Source: Chromera velia (taxonomy: Eukaryota > Sar > Chromeraceae). Taken from it: a stretch of DNA of 22,486 nucleotides. The stretch spans positions 10,001 through 32,486 of the forward strand of contig JAHBMJ010000997.1 in the NCBI GenBank assembly GCA_018398765.1, given 5' to 3'. Shown in pieces: positions 10,119 to 19,339 of this stretch (positions are counted from its first letter, which is position 1; every line of letters starts with the position of its first letter). Below the pieces are notes generated by a model. It saw only the letters and a program-made list of their open reading frames with translations. It made no database searches and was not told the origin of the DNA. The position numbers were made by a program, and so were the translations under genes.

Positions 10119-13100
10119 ATACAGATCCTGTCGAATTTTCGATTCAAATCGTGATCATTCAGTCACTTCTCCCCTCACTGCTAGAGGCCCATACCTAAAC
10201 TGACGCACGCACACCTCGAAAAGTTCTATTGTTTCCGTTTTCTATATGTCTGTCTCATTCTGTGGAGAAACAACTCAATCTGAAGGATGCAGCCAGAAGC
10301 TAGGCGGATGGATAGTGAAGATGAGTAAACACGCCTTTCTTATGGTAAAAGAGACGTACTGTCTTGCAGGAAGGAAAGGACGGTGTTTGTTTTGCACCTT
10401 CTCTGTGAGTTTTGACTGCATCAAATTTGTGGACGCATTCCTAATAACTCATGCAACCACATGCATCGAGGGGGAGGGAGGAGACACTCAAAAGATGCAG
10501 ATGGAGGGGGGGAGGGAGGGAGGGTTGACTGACGAGTTTTAGTTCACTCTCTGTGCGTGCGACGGTGAAGGAGGGCTTCTTCAGGGCCATCTTGGCAATC
10601 TCCTTTGCCTGCACACATACACACATACATACATACATACAAATGTTCACACAAGAATTGGAAGAGAGAGTGAGAGTGTGTGTCTGATCAGAGCTCCTCT
10701 CCCTCTCTTCTGCTCCAAGCACCTCCCCTCCGAACTACTGGCTGCTCTACGTTCCCTTTGCGGGCGGGAATATATTCTCCGTGTTGCTCTCTCCTTCGGA
10801 TCTACTCACTTCTGTGAAACTAGCCTGCCAGCCAACAAACCAACCAGCCAGCCGAGGGAGACGAGGGAACATCCCATGAGTAGAAAAGAAAAGTGCGCAC
10901 ATCCCTGTGTCCCTGTGTACCCTCTTCCTTCACACATCCACTGCAGTGACTGCAGAGGTGTATACCCACATCGAAACTTTCTCTGACGCTCTGACACACA
11001 CATCAGAAAAAGGAAATTTCCTTAAAGCTTCACTCACTCACTCACCTTGACGACATCTGCAAAGACAGTGGCTGTGAGAACTGCCCTGAGGGCATGGGGA
11101 CGTCCCCACTCGATGAAGCTCTCCTGGTACTTCTCTGCGACAGTTGAGGCCGCAATCCCGTCGTTCTTCTCGATGTGCAGGTCAATCAGGGCCTCGCACA
11201 CGTCCGGGAAGGGACCCCACTTGCGCAGGTAGATGTACCTGCATGCTTGGCAGGGGGGCAGAAAGGGGAAAAGTATGAGGGAGGGGCAAACAGAAAGGGG
11301 GATTGTGTAGACTGGATGGGCGAGTCGCATATGCAAAACAAAGAAAAGATGGCTGGAAAATGAACAAAAAAAGAAAACTCTCCCAAGTGCATTTACGCAC
11401 TGCTTGACTGAGGACTGCTTGACTGACTGACCTCACAGGCCCGAGTTGCTGCAGCCTCTCGTCGGTGGTGCTGAAGTGGTCCTTGCTGTCGGGAAACAGA
11501 CGATTCACCTGAAAGAAAGAAAAACAGAACATCATGACGACAAGAAGGACAACAACACACGGATGGAGGCACGCAGGCCGCAGAAGGAACTGAAAGAAAA
11601 TGCCGAAACGACAAGTGGGGAGGGGACTGCCGGAAGTGAGAGAGCAGCAAGCAGCCCTTTGTGAAATGCAGCTGAGGGGGAAGGAAGGAAGATAGGGAGA
11701 CTCCCCCTCCCTTCATACAGAAACCCGCACAAAGGGAGACTCACCTCAGGTATGATCTCCTCGACCTCCTCATTTCCCTCTGCATGAAGTTCCACTGCCC
11801 ACTTCATTGCCAGAGAAGCCAAATTATTAGAGACCAACTCAAGTCCCGTGGGGCACTGACGCACGACAGGAATCTTCTCATCCTTCACGTGGGGCAATCG
11901 AAGCAACCCCACCCACCCGACCTGCAAGAGAATCAGAAGAAGAAGAGATTAATGCACTACTGGTCTTTGTTCCACTTCTTTGTTCTGGATACGAAAGACG
12001 CCAAGCGGCTACCTTTCTTGTTATGGATGTTCTCCTACCCCTGATGCAACTCACATGCTCCCCCACCCCACCCCTACCAGCCGCAAACACGCAGGCATGC
12101 ACCCAGTCTGACCGACCTGCTTCCCCCCCCCCTTCTCTGCCAAGTGCGTCTTCGGTACAGGGCCCTCCAGGGGGCGTCCGAAGGGGACCATCATCGGGTG
12201 GAGCTCCTCCCTCTGCCAAGGCGCCGCCTGGGCGTAACCCTTCAGGGGGAGCAGCTTTGAAATTACCTGGGAGGGAATTCAGGAAGGAAAAAAAGGGGGA
12301 CAGGGATACTGAATGCGCTATGCGTGCGTCAAGACAAGGGAAAAGGAAGGAACTCAGAGACAAAAGGGGGCTTGTACAACACGTACAAACCTCCTTCCTT
12401 CCTGTGCACCCGCCGCAGCACCAACGCAGGAACATCGAGGTGACGATAGAGACAGAGAGACAGAGACAGAGACAGAGACAGAGACAGAGAGACAGAGAGA
12501 CAGAGACAGAGAGACAGAGAGACAGAGAGACAGAGAGACAGAGAGACAGAGAGACAGAGAGACAGAGACAGAGAGAGAGAGACAGAGAGACAGAGAGACA
12601 GAGAGACAGAGAGAGAGAGACAGAGAGACAGAGAGAGAGAGAGGAAGCAGGGTGACGCATGCAGACAGACCTAGACACACCAAGGGACCGACCTCAAATG
12701 CGTCGACATTCTGAACGACCAGACTCTCATCAACGAAAGCGCGGTCCCTTACAAATCTGTGTACACACCACACACACACACACACATACATACATACATA
12801 CATACATACACGCACACACATGCACACACACACACACATACACACACCACACACACACCGGTTGACTGTCTATTGAGGAGCATAACAAGGAACACAGGAA
12901 AAAGGGGGGGTGGAATGGGAAGGTGAAGAATGTCAGAAAGAAGATACCTGAAATGAAGAGTGCGATCCACTAGTGCAGGGTGAGGTGTCTCTCTTTCTGT
13001 TACTCTCATCCTCTGTGTTCAAATCTCCGTGTCCCTCTTTTTCGCTGCTTTTGGCTGACTGCCTATGACGATCCAGTGAAGAACGGGTAGAGAGAGGGAC

Positions 13101-13983
13101 GGGCAGGTGGAAGGACTGACTGCAGAAGTTCAGGCAGCTCGGCCTTTTCCTTTGTGACGTCAATCCCGAGAGCGTCAAAGTCTGAGGGGTCGATGTCATC
13201 AAGAGGATTCTCCTGCCAGCATGAGCATCATCAGCATGCACGTATTTATTTTCTGAAATGCACGAAAAAGAATTCTGTATGAAAGTAAATACATGCGATG
13301 TTATCAAGAGGATTCTGCTGCCAGCATGAGCATGAGCATGAGCATGAGTATGCACGCACACACTCATTATTCACACACATGCAGACAGAGACAGACATTG
13401 AACACATACGCGCTCACGCTCACGCAGAGACACAGAGATGCACAGCTTGAAGGAAACAGTGCAAAGAGACTGCATTGAACAAGATAGACAGGTCGGCAAA
13501 GAGCGGAGACGAGAAACAGAAAACAATCACTGACGCGCATGCACACGCCGGAAGGCACGCGCACGGAAACGGGTGAGACACAGAGAGGACAGGAGGAATA
13601 CGAAAAGCAACCAGGAACGGTATGGATACAGAGGGGGGAAGCTGGAGATAACACACGGAGGGTCAAAGAGAACGTCCGCCCTCTCCTACCTGAAAGGTGC
13701 GCTCTAGAAAGTTTGGCAGCTGCATAGTGAGATACGCTTCATCAGCGGATCCCTTTACATCTTTCTCAGCGTGGAGACGGGAGAAGGAAGGCGCGTTTCG
13801 CGAAGGTGCAGCTGTTGAGGAGGAAGACGCGGAGGCCTCGAGGGAAGGGGAGAAGGAGAACGGTGAGGATGATCGTAAGACGGAAACTTCGAAAGAGCGC
13901 AAAGGCCGCCGGACCAGAAAAGCAGACCCGGGGCTGGACGCGAGAGACAGGAGAGACGAGGAGACGAGAACAGCGTGACGCAT
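9169..13983 (-). CDS. Ten-exon gene for an unrecognised, probably plastid-targeted protein
   Basis: Exons on - are 13983-13690, 13212-13121, 12756-12693, 12266-12117, 11921-11745, 11508-11432, 11238-11046, 10608-10534, 9710-9609 and 9435-9169. Intron phases are 0,2,0,0,0,2,0,0,0, all introns are GT-AG, and the frame is closed by TGA, giving 496 residues. Residues 1-20 look like a signal peptide (LVSSSLLSLASSPGSA) with Phe right after the likely cleavage site. A Ser/Arg-rich, acid-poor stretch to about residue 70 looks like a transit peptide. The mature part is soluble and mixed helical. It includes an LPELLQFVRDR segment, a PMMVPFGRPLEGP segment, a Trp/Gly-rich GWVGLLRLP, and a C-terminal PPPPPP run. 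I do not recognise the family. A plastid location fits the leader but is inference. Intron 3 is half filled by a CAGAGA microsatellite. The gene diverges from the ubiquitin-like gene at 14856. Confidence 0.85.
9796..9885. repeat. 30-bp minisatellite, three copies, in an intron
   Basis: Three head-to-tail copies start at 9796, 9826 and 9856. The unit begins CAGACAGGCAGAATG and ends in TTTCTTTCCA. The first two copies are almost identical and the third has drifted. The 30-bp period keeps a frame open in both directions, which creates spurious repeated peptides. It lies in intron 8 of the plastid-type gene. Confidence 0.85.
10081..10116. repeat. (CA)n microsatellite in intron
   Basis: An uninterrupted AC/CA dinucleotide run of about 18 units lies in intron 8 of the - strand plastid-type gene. 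In the transcript it reads as UG repeats. Confidence 0.95.
10609..10641. repeat. CATA/CACA repeat at a splice acceptor
   Basis: CACATA and CATA units lie directly against the acceptor of exon 8. In the transcript the acceptor is therefore preceded by a UG/UAUG repeat rather than a normal pyrimidine tract. Confidence 0.85.
12449..12645. repeat. CAGAGA/GAGACA microsatellite, about 190 bp, in intron 3
   Basis: The tract is a mixture of GACA, GAGA and CAGAGA units, purine-rich apart from C on + and therefore pyrimidine-rich (TCTCTG) in the - strand transcript. It occupies nearly half of the 426-nt intron between exons 3 and 4 of the plastid-type gene. It causes the long open frames seen on both strands here, which are not genes. 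Confidence 0.95.
12763..12860. repeat. CA/CATA repeat next to the exon 3 acceptor
   Basis: A CA tract interrupted by CATA units runs almost up to the acceptor at 12757. In the transcript it is a UG-rich tract ending a few bases before the CAG. Confidence 0.9.
13191..13336. repeat. 41-bp direct duplication covering a splice acceptor
   Basis: 13191-13231 and 13296-13336 match at about 37 of 41 positions, 105 bp apart. The first copy contains the intron 1 acceptor and the first 22 bases of exon 2 (- strand). The second copy lies in intron 1 and keeps the CAG acceptor. An (ATGAGC)n expansion follows the second copy. Confidence 0.85.
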
Positions 13984-14855
13984 CGTGTGCTTCTTTTGCG
14001 TTGTTTGGATCACGCACTGGTCAGGGCCTTGCAAACAATCTGGGCACCTTTGGGCGCACTATCACAAGAGGAGAGGGGGGTCGATGCGTCGCTCTGCCTC
14101 TTCTGAAGAGAAAGGACAGAAACGACAGAGACGAAACCGGATCCTTCCTTGATCTATCGCGCACCTCAGTGTTGTCAATGCTTGCCAGGAGCTTGGTTCA
14201 GTCACTCCTCGACCAAATCTGTCTCGAAAATGGTACTGATCATACGTTGAGCAAGTAGAGGACTCTTCTTGCAGTCTCATTGACTTCCAGATTCTTGTCC
14301 TCCTCTGTACCAGTGTACCTTTGACTCAGGCTTTGAGACGCATGCATGATCGCGGTGTTGGCTAGCTCGCGAGGCCCAAACTTAGGTCGGCTGGGGCCCA
14401 GGCAATTTAAGCCGCAGCACTGCGCGGCGCCGGTGCTTTGATGGGGGATGCCGGGGACCATCGGGGATCGACCCGCGTATCGCTCGAGCAACAGTTGTAT
14501 GCACCGCGCAACACATCGCAACACAGAATGAGTGCTTGCTGGCATGTCAGGCATGAATCACGTATATACATTGAAACTTTGCTCTTTGAAGTTTACAATA
14601 TTACAGCCCATATGCAAGCACTGTGGAAGGTCGTCATCTTCAGATAACGTGGAGAAACTTGGGACCACCGGAGGAGGCGTCCTGAAGCGTGTCAGGGGCA
14701 AGTGTTGTCTTCTGGCGGAACACCTGTTGTTCATCGTATATACACTTCATTGCAGTTTCTCTGTCATACGCGGATAGAGGACTGTTGTCCATCTGCCTGA
14801 GGGCACAGCCTGAAAAGGTTGGTGTTCTCTCCAGTCAGGTGTGAACTCTGCAGTC
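13984..14855. promoter_or_regulatory. Divergent promoter region with TGAGACG, GCATGCATG and paired GCAACAC
   Basis: This 872-bp spacer separates the start of the plastid-type gene (-) from the ubiquitin-like gene (+). TGAGACG at 14334-14340 overlaps GCATGCATG at 14340-14348. Two GCAACAC copies lie at 14508-14514 and 14518-14524, exactly 10 bp apart. A GC-rich block runs from about 14365 to 14510. TGAGACG matches the WGAGACG element described upstream of Toxoplasma genes, and TGCATGC is a known apicomplexan motif. Function here is inferred from position only. Confidence 0.45.
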
Positions 14856-15776
14856 ATGCGGTTCAATGTGCGTGGAATAACAGGCAGCTTGCTGAGAACG
14901 GGGGACGGGTTGTTGAGGACGGTGGAAGTGAGTCTGAGAGACACTGTATCGGTTCTGTATGACAAGTTGCAGGAAGTGGGAGAATTGTCAGGCGGACAGA
15001 CTCTAATCTACAGCGATCCATCCTCCAGAAGAGTGTTTGAGTTGAGGGACAAAACCAAGACTGTGGAGTCTCTTTATATGAGTGAGGCCGGAACGTTGGA
15101 CGTAGCACTCTCATTTCAAGTGGCTTCAGGTGACTTGGGGGACCCTCTGATCCAGTATGTGGAGGACGGAGACCTCGCTGCAATCAAAAAGACCCTCGCA
15201 CTGTACCGAAGAAGCCGACTGGGTCTGGTTTTGACGGATCTCCCTTCTCCTTTTTCGTCGCTACCGCAAGCCTCTGCGCTGCACAAAGCGATTGAAGTCT
15301 TTTCCTCTTCCAAGACCACAGCAGAAAAGTTGCCCAATCGCGTCGCATGTCTGAAGGAGCTTATCTTCTCTGGGGTTTGTTCCCTTCTTCTGACCCAGAG
15401 AGATGTGAACGGCCCCCGCCCCCTTGACCTTGCTGAGAAAGTGCGAAACCACAATTCAGAACACGACTACCCGACCTTCCTGCTGGTGGCCGCGTTGGAT
15501 GCAAGGATGACAGCTGCGTTCCTCTGCCGTATGGCCTTGCTTGTACGAGAACAGAGAGCGGCACTGTGTCTCCTGCGTGGCACCATACTCGTGCAGCTGT
15601 TCCTGAATCTGGACACCGTCACGTCCGTGTCCCCGAGGACAGGGGCCCCCGGCGGAAGTGCTCTGGCGTCTGCGGAATCTAACGGCACGATGCATCGGAC
15701 GGTGGGCGTGCTGCAGAGAACAGTCCTCAGCTTCATCTGGGCAAATGCCGAGCTGGATGCACTGGTCCAGGAATAG
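14856..15776 (+). CDS. Ubiquitin-like plus ankyrin-like domain protein, single exon
   Basis: The 306-residue protein starts at the ATG at 14856; the frame reaches a GTG 15 bases upstream, which is not a likely start. Residues 1-87 read as a ubiquitin-like fold. MRFNVRG fits strand 1, VEVSLRDTVSVLYDKLQE fits strand 2 and the helix, QTLIYSD fits strand 3, and SEAGTLDVALSF fits the last strand. There is no C-terminal Gly-Gly, so it would act as a fixed interaction domain rather than a conjugated tag. Residues 93-195 resemble degenerate ankyrin helices (LIQYVEDGDLAAIKKTLAL, ALHKAIEVF, DVNGPRPLDLAEK). Residues 208-306 are mostly helical. An adaptor role in ubiquitin-linked processes is possible but unproven. 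No intron is needed to read it. Confidence 0.85.
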   Translation: MRFNVRGITGSLLRTGDGLLRTVEVSLRDTVSVLYDKLQEVGELSGGQTLIYSDPSSRRVFELRDKTKTVESLYMSEAGTLDVALSFQVASGDLGDPLIQYVEDGDLAAIKKTLALYRRSRLGLVLTDLPSPFSSLPQASALHKAIEVFSSSKTTAEKLPNRVACLKELIFSGVCSLLLTQRDVNGPRPLDLAEKVRNHNSEHDYPTFLLVAALDARMTAAFLCRMALLVREQRAALCLLRGTILVQLFLNLDTVTSVSPRTGAPGGSALASAESNGTMHRTVGVLQRTVLSFIWANAELDALVQE

Positions 15777-16836
15777 GCCAGCATGCATCGAATTGCAAAG
15801 AAGGGCATATCAAAAGATTGTGACATAGGCGTACAAATTTAGACTTTTTATCATATATACGAGTTATTTTTTTGATAAAGGCGCTTCCTTGGAAACCGCA
15901 CGTCGCCGGACATTCGGCATTGGGGCAGAAGGCTATTAAGACTTAGGCTAATTATCTCTTTAACTGCCTCAATTCATTCATTCATTCATTCATTCATTCA
16001 TTTATCGGATTAATTCTAGGACTAATTATAATCAATCAATCGAGCAATCAATCAATCAATTTGAAGATAAATGATAAATCAATATAGCCAGGATTTTAGA
16101 TAGTCACTTTTAATTATCTAAATATTCTAGGGGATATCTTATCAGTTTTCTCTAGAGTTTTCTAGTCAGTTTTCTAAGCGCCGCACATTTAAAAAAAAAA
16201 AAAAACTAAAAAAAAAAGTCTGGCCTAGTCTGGCAGGCTTGGTACTAGGCTTGGTGCTCCACTCATTTTTGTTTTCAACTAATAAATCAATGATTAAAAG
16301 TGAATCATAATTTTTGACTAGATTCTTGACAATTTTTTGTGTATAAAATTAGCTTTAACACTAGCTTAATTAATTTAACACTTAATTAAAAATATTTCTA
16401 CTCAATCTGTTTTTTAATTAGCATCTAGATTAGTATTTAATTGAAGTAACAGGCTGAACAAAAGAAAAAGAATTTAAAAAAATCCAGTTTTTCTTTTTTT
16501 TTATATATACATGTACAACACCAACGAAGCCTTTTTATGTTGAACGAATTGGCAGCAAAGATTCTAGCTGGAGCGTTGGTTGAAGTTCAATGAAGCCCTC
16601 AGTAACAGGCTCAGTTATCTTCAATTCATTGACAGTGAATTCTGTACCCAGTGAATGCTTGTTACGACACCGTAGTACTGAGGTCTTTCAATCCATCGAT
16701 CAACCAAATGAGGCTTAATTACACAGACTCACCCTCCCGCCAACTCCTACTCGACCACTTGTCCTACAGTGTTTCAACCGCGGCGAAATCTAGAGTGAAA
16801 TGCAGATTTAGTGACACACCGAAGGGAAAGAAGAAC
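15777..16836. other. Tail-to-tail AT-rich spacer with microsatellites
   Basis: GCATGCAT sits just after the upstream stop (15781-15788). (ATTC)n lies at about 15974-16001 and (AATC)n at about 16033-16060. An A-rich run covers about 16191-16218, followed by paired GTCTGGC and AGGCTTGGT words (16219-16255). From 16260 to 16510 the sequence is strongly AT-rich with TTAATTAA-like palindromes. I see no exon. The region should contain both converging 3' ends. Confidence 0.6.
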
Positions 16837-19339
16837 TCATGCGACAATCTCTTGTTGGGGTCCGTCTGCTTGCTGTTGCCTCTCCAGATCGTCCATTTGC
16901 GTGTAGCCACTGGAGGGAAACATCAAGGCCAAAATCGTGGTGCAGCAACACGAGCAGAGGAAAGCCGAGTAGAGCACGTGCCACGCTGTGACAAACGAAG
17001 CGAAGGCAACCGAGTACCTGCAACACGTGTGGACATGAATGAAGAAACGAGTGACTTTTGAAAAGCAAATGACGCTCACAGTCAGAGAGGGACTGACAAG
17101 AAAGGTGGAGGGTGAGGAAAGGAAACATACAAAAGAGACCGTTGAGATAAAATCAGGTCAGATCTCACACACCCCGTTGCCTGCTGGGGTTTTGTGCTCT
17201 CCTTCGCGACTTCTTGCCGAAGTGAATACAGGAATTTGACAGAAAGAGCGAAACGAACAGCGGCAGACAAAAAAAGATAGAGCCTCCCCGTCTTTCTCCC
17301 TCGAGCCGTTCATCCAATCATTCAATGATGCATGTGTGTAATCAGTCTGTCTGTCTGTCTTTGTGCATGGGACTATCCCTCTTTCCCTCTCTCCGTCCTT
17401 ACCTTACCTCCTTTTTTCTTTCACTTCTCACAGAAGGTCCGGAAAAGCAGAAAGCAAAATGAGCTGACAGAAAGCATAACAAATTCTTTTTCCTCTCTTT
17501 TGACTCGGACCCACCAGTACAGGTTCGAATCACACCCAGTCGGCTGCGCCCATTGCCAGCTCAGTTCCCCCCCCCTCCCCGCCCCCGTCATCGTCACAGT
17601 CAGCCCCCACAGGCACACGCCCACAGTCGCCATGACCGACAGACACCGAACCGCCGACAAAAGGGCCATCGCATTCCAACCGCGCCGTGATGAAGAAAAC
17701 ATCCCCCTGCAGCAAGCAAACACGTTCTTTCTTTCTTTCGTTCACACTAACTCTTGCTTTACTCCACTCGCATGACGAGCCAGAATGAAAAAGACACCCT
17801 CTCCCCTACAGACCCACCCATTCATTCAGGAGAAAGGAGAGAAGGAGACAAGCACGCACACAGATGCGCAGCCATGCCGAGGCAAGGGTGAAAGCCCAGA
17901 TACAGCCGCATGCATACCGTCGCACCTTTCCACTTTTTGACCAAAGATACGCCTCGTGACCTTGCAATCCAGCTACCTAACCTCTATAGAACGAATGCTC
18001 AACAACCGGATCTTGCTCGACCCCAACGCTTTCATTCTCCTTCTGCCGAATGCTCCCTCCCCAAAAGTACTACTGGAGAATGAACGACATTCGACCGACC
18101 ATGCCCCCCCCCCAAGCTTGGAGTTCATAAGGACGTGCAGAAGGAAGAGGACACAGCCGAAGAGCCCCAAACTCGACGCACAGATACCCCAGACCTTCAC
18201 CTTAGGACATCCCCTGGATTCCTTCAGGAGGACCAGGACCAAAAGGTAGGCGGAGATGGCGACGTTCACAATCAGGTGAGTGGCCAGGATGGCATTCAGC
18301 CCGCAACACCGAAGGCACCTGCAGGCAGGCAGTCAGTAGTCAGTGAGTCAGTCAGTCAGTCAACGAGGCAGATGGTGCAGCAGGAAAGGTGGAGGGAGAG
18401 AAGACTCGCGGCACAGACGACGCTTTCAGTCCTTCGGCGAGGAAAGGAAGATGAACGCGGAGAAGAAGAGACAAGATGGAGAAGACAGGAGAAGAGAAAG
18501 GCGTACGAAAAGGCAATGAATAAAGGGGAAGGGGAGAGTGTCATTGGCAATGAATGAAAGGGAAGAAAAACGGAAGGAAGGAAGCAACCATGCCAAAGAA
18601 AGAAGGAAAGAAGGGAAAGGAAAACAAAAGAACCAACAGAGAAGAAAAGGAAAGAAAATGGCCAAGGGGGCCGACGCACGCACCAGCAAGGACATGGGTC
18701 GTGAGAAGTGTAGAGGACCTCTCGTGTCGGGTCAGGAATTCGACGGCCCTGTTGTCGGTTAGAGTTCTGTATCAGGCTGGAGCTCTCGGCGGTCTGCGGT
18801 TGTGTGACCGCGAAGGAGTGGACTGTGCTGGGTGCTCTGGTGGGTTCAGTCTGCAGACAGGCGAACAAAGCGCACAGAACACACAAAGTGAAAGAATGAG
18901 GGAGAGAAAAGAGGGCAAAGAGAGTTAGAGTGAGACACAGAGAGGCTGAAATACGGCAAACAATTGAGAGTGACAGAAGAAGAGCGAGGACAGAGCGGGA
19001 TCAGATGGAATGAGCAGAACGCGGAAGGGCACGATCGTGACATTCTCCAGTACTCGGAGGAGAAGAAGAAGTAAACAAAGGAGACTGGAGAAAAGTAAAT
19101 AAGAGACAGACATCAGAAAGGAGACACTTGAAGGGAGACTGTGCCAAAACTACAAGGGAACGGAGCAAGTGGACAAAACAGATTCCCGACGACTTGGAAG
19201 GGAACATGACCAGGCGGACGCACACTGGAATATTTCCAACAGAAAGAAGATCCTTTGCTTCCTATCTTTCACTCTTCCTCCCTGCGCTCCTTCTTCCTCG
19301 GCAAATTGTTGGCACATTATTTAAGGCACTCACCTGCAT
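16837..19339 (-). CDS. Four-TM membrane protein, five exons
   Basis: Exons on - are 19339-19334, 18850-18684, 18318-18100, 17706-17515 and 17017-16837, with intron phases 0,2,2,2, giving 254 residues. The last four exons join without a break. The first exon (Met-Gln only, followed by a consensus GTGAGT) is the best start I can find and is less certain. Residues 1-52 are polar. A CPCWCLRCC cluster (55-63) precedes TM1 and could be palmitoylated or bind metal. TM segments lie near 65-89, 101-122, 142-170 and 197-227. The acidic/Gln-rich tail is likely cytosolic. The W residues at 58, 131 and 195 are each split by an intron. It resembles the protein at the right edge, which diverges from it. The family is not recognised. 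Confidence 0.78.
18329..18361. repeat. CAGT/GTCA short repeat in intron
   Basis: CAGTCAGT units with small interruptions lie just upstream (in transcript sense) of the exon 3 acceptor of the - strand four-TM gene. Confidence 0.7.

Noticed and set aside
9707-10147. 146-codon - strand frame with repeated SVERNHTFCL peptides
   Set aside because: It is produced by the 30-bp minisatellite and the CA microsatellite inside intron 8.
12123-12132. Frameshift suspicion at a run of ten C
   Set aside because: The ten bases keep exon 4 in phase with both neighbours (150 nt exactly), so no correction is needed.
11878-12678. 266-codon - strand open frame and 210-codon + strand open frame
   Set aside because: Both are held open mainly by the CAGAGA microsatellite and read as SLSLC or RQRDRE repeats. 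The true exon inside (12117-12266) uses a different frame and joins its neighbours in phase.
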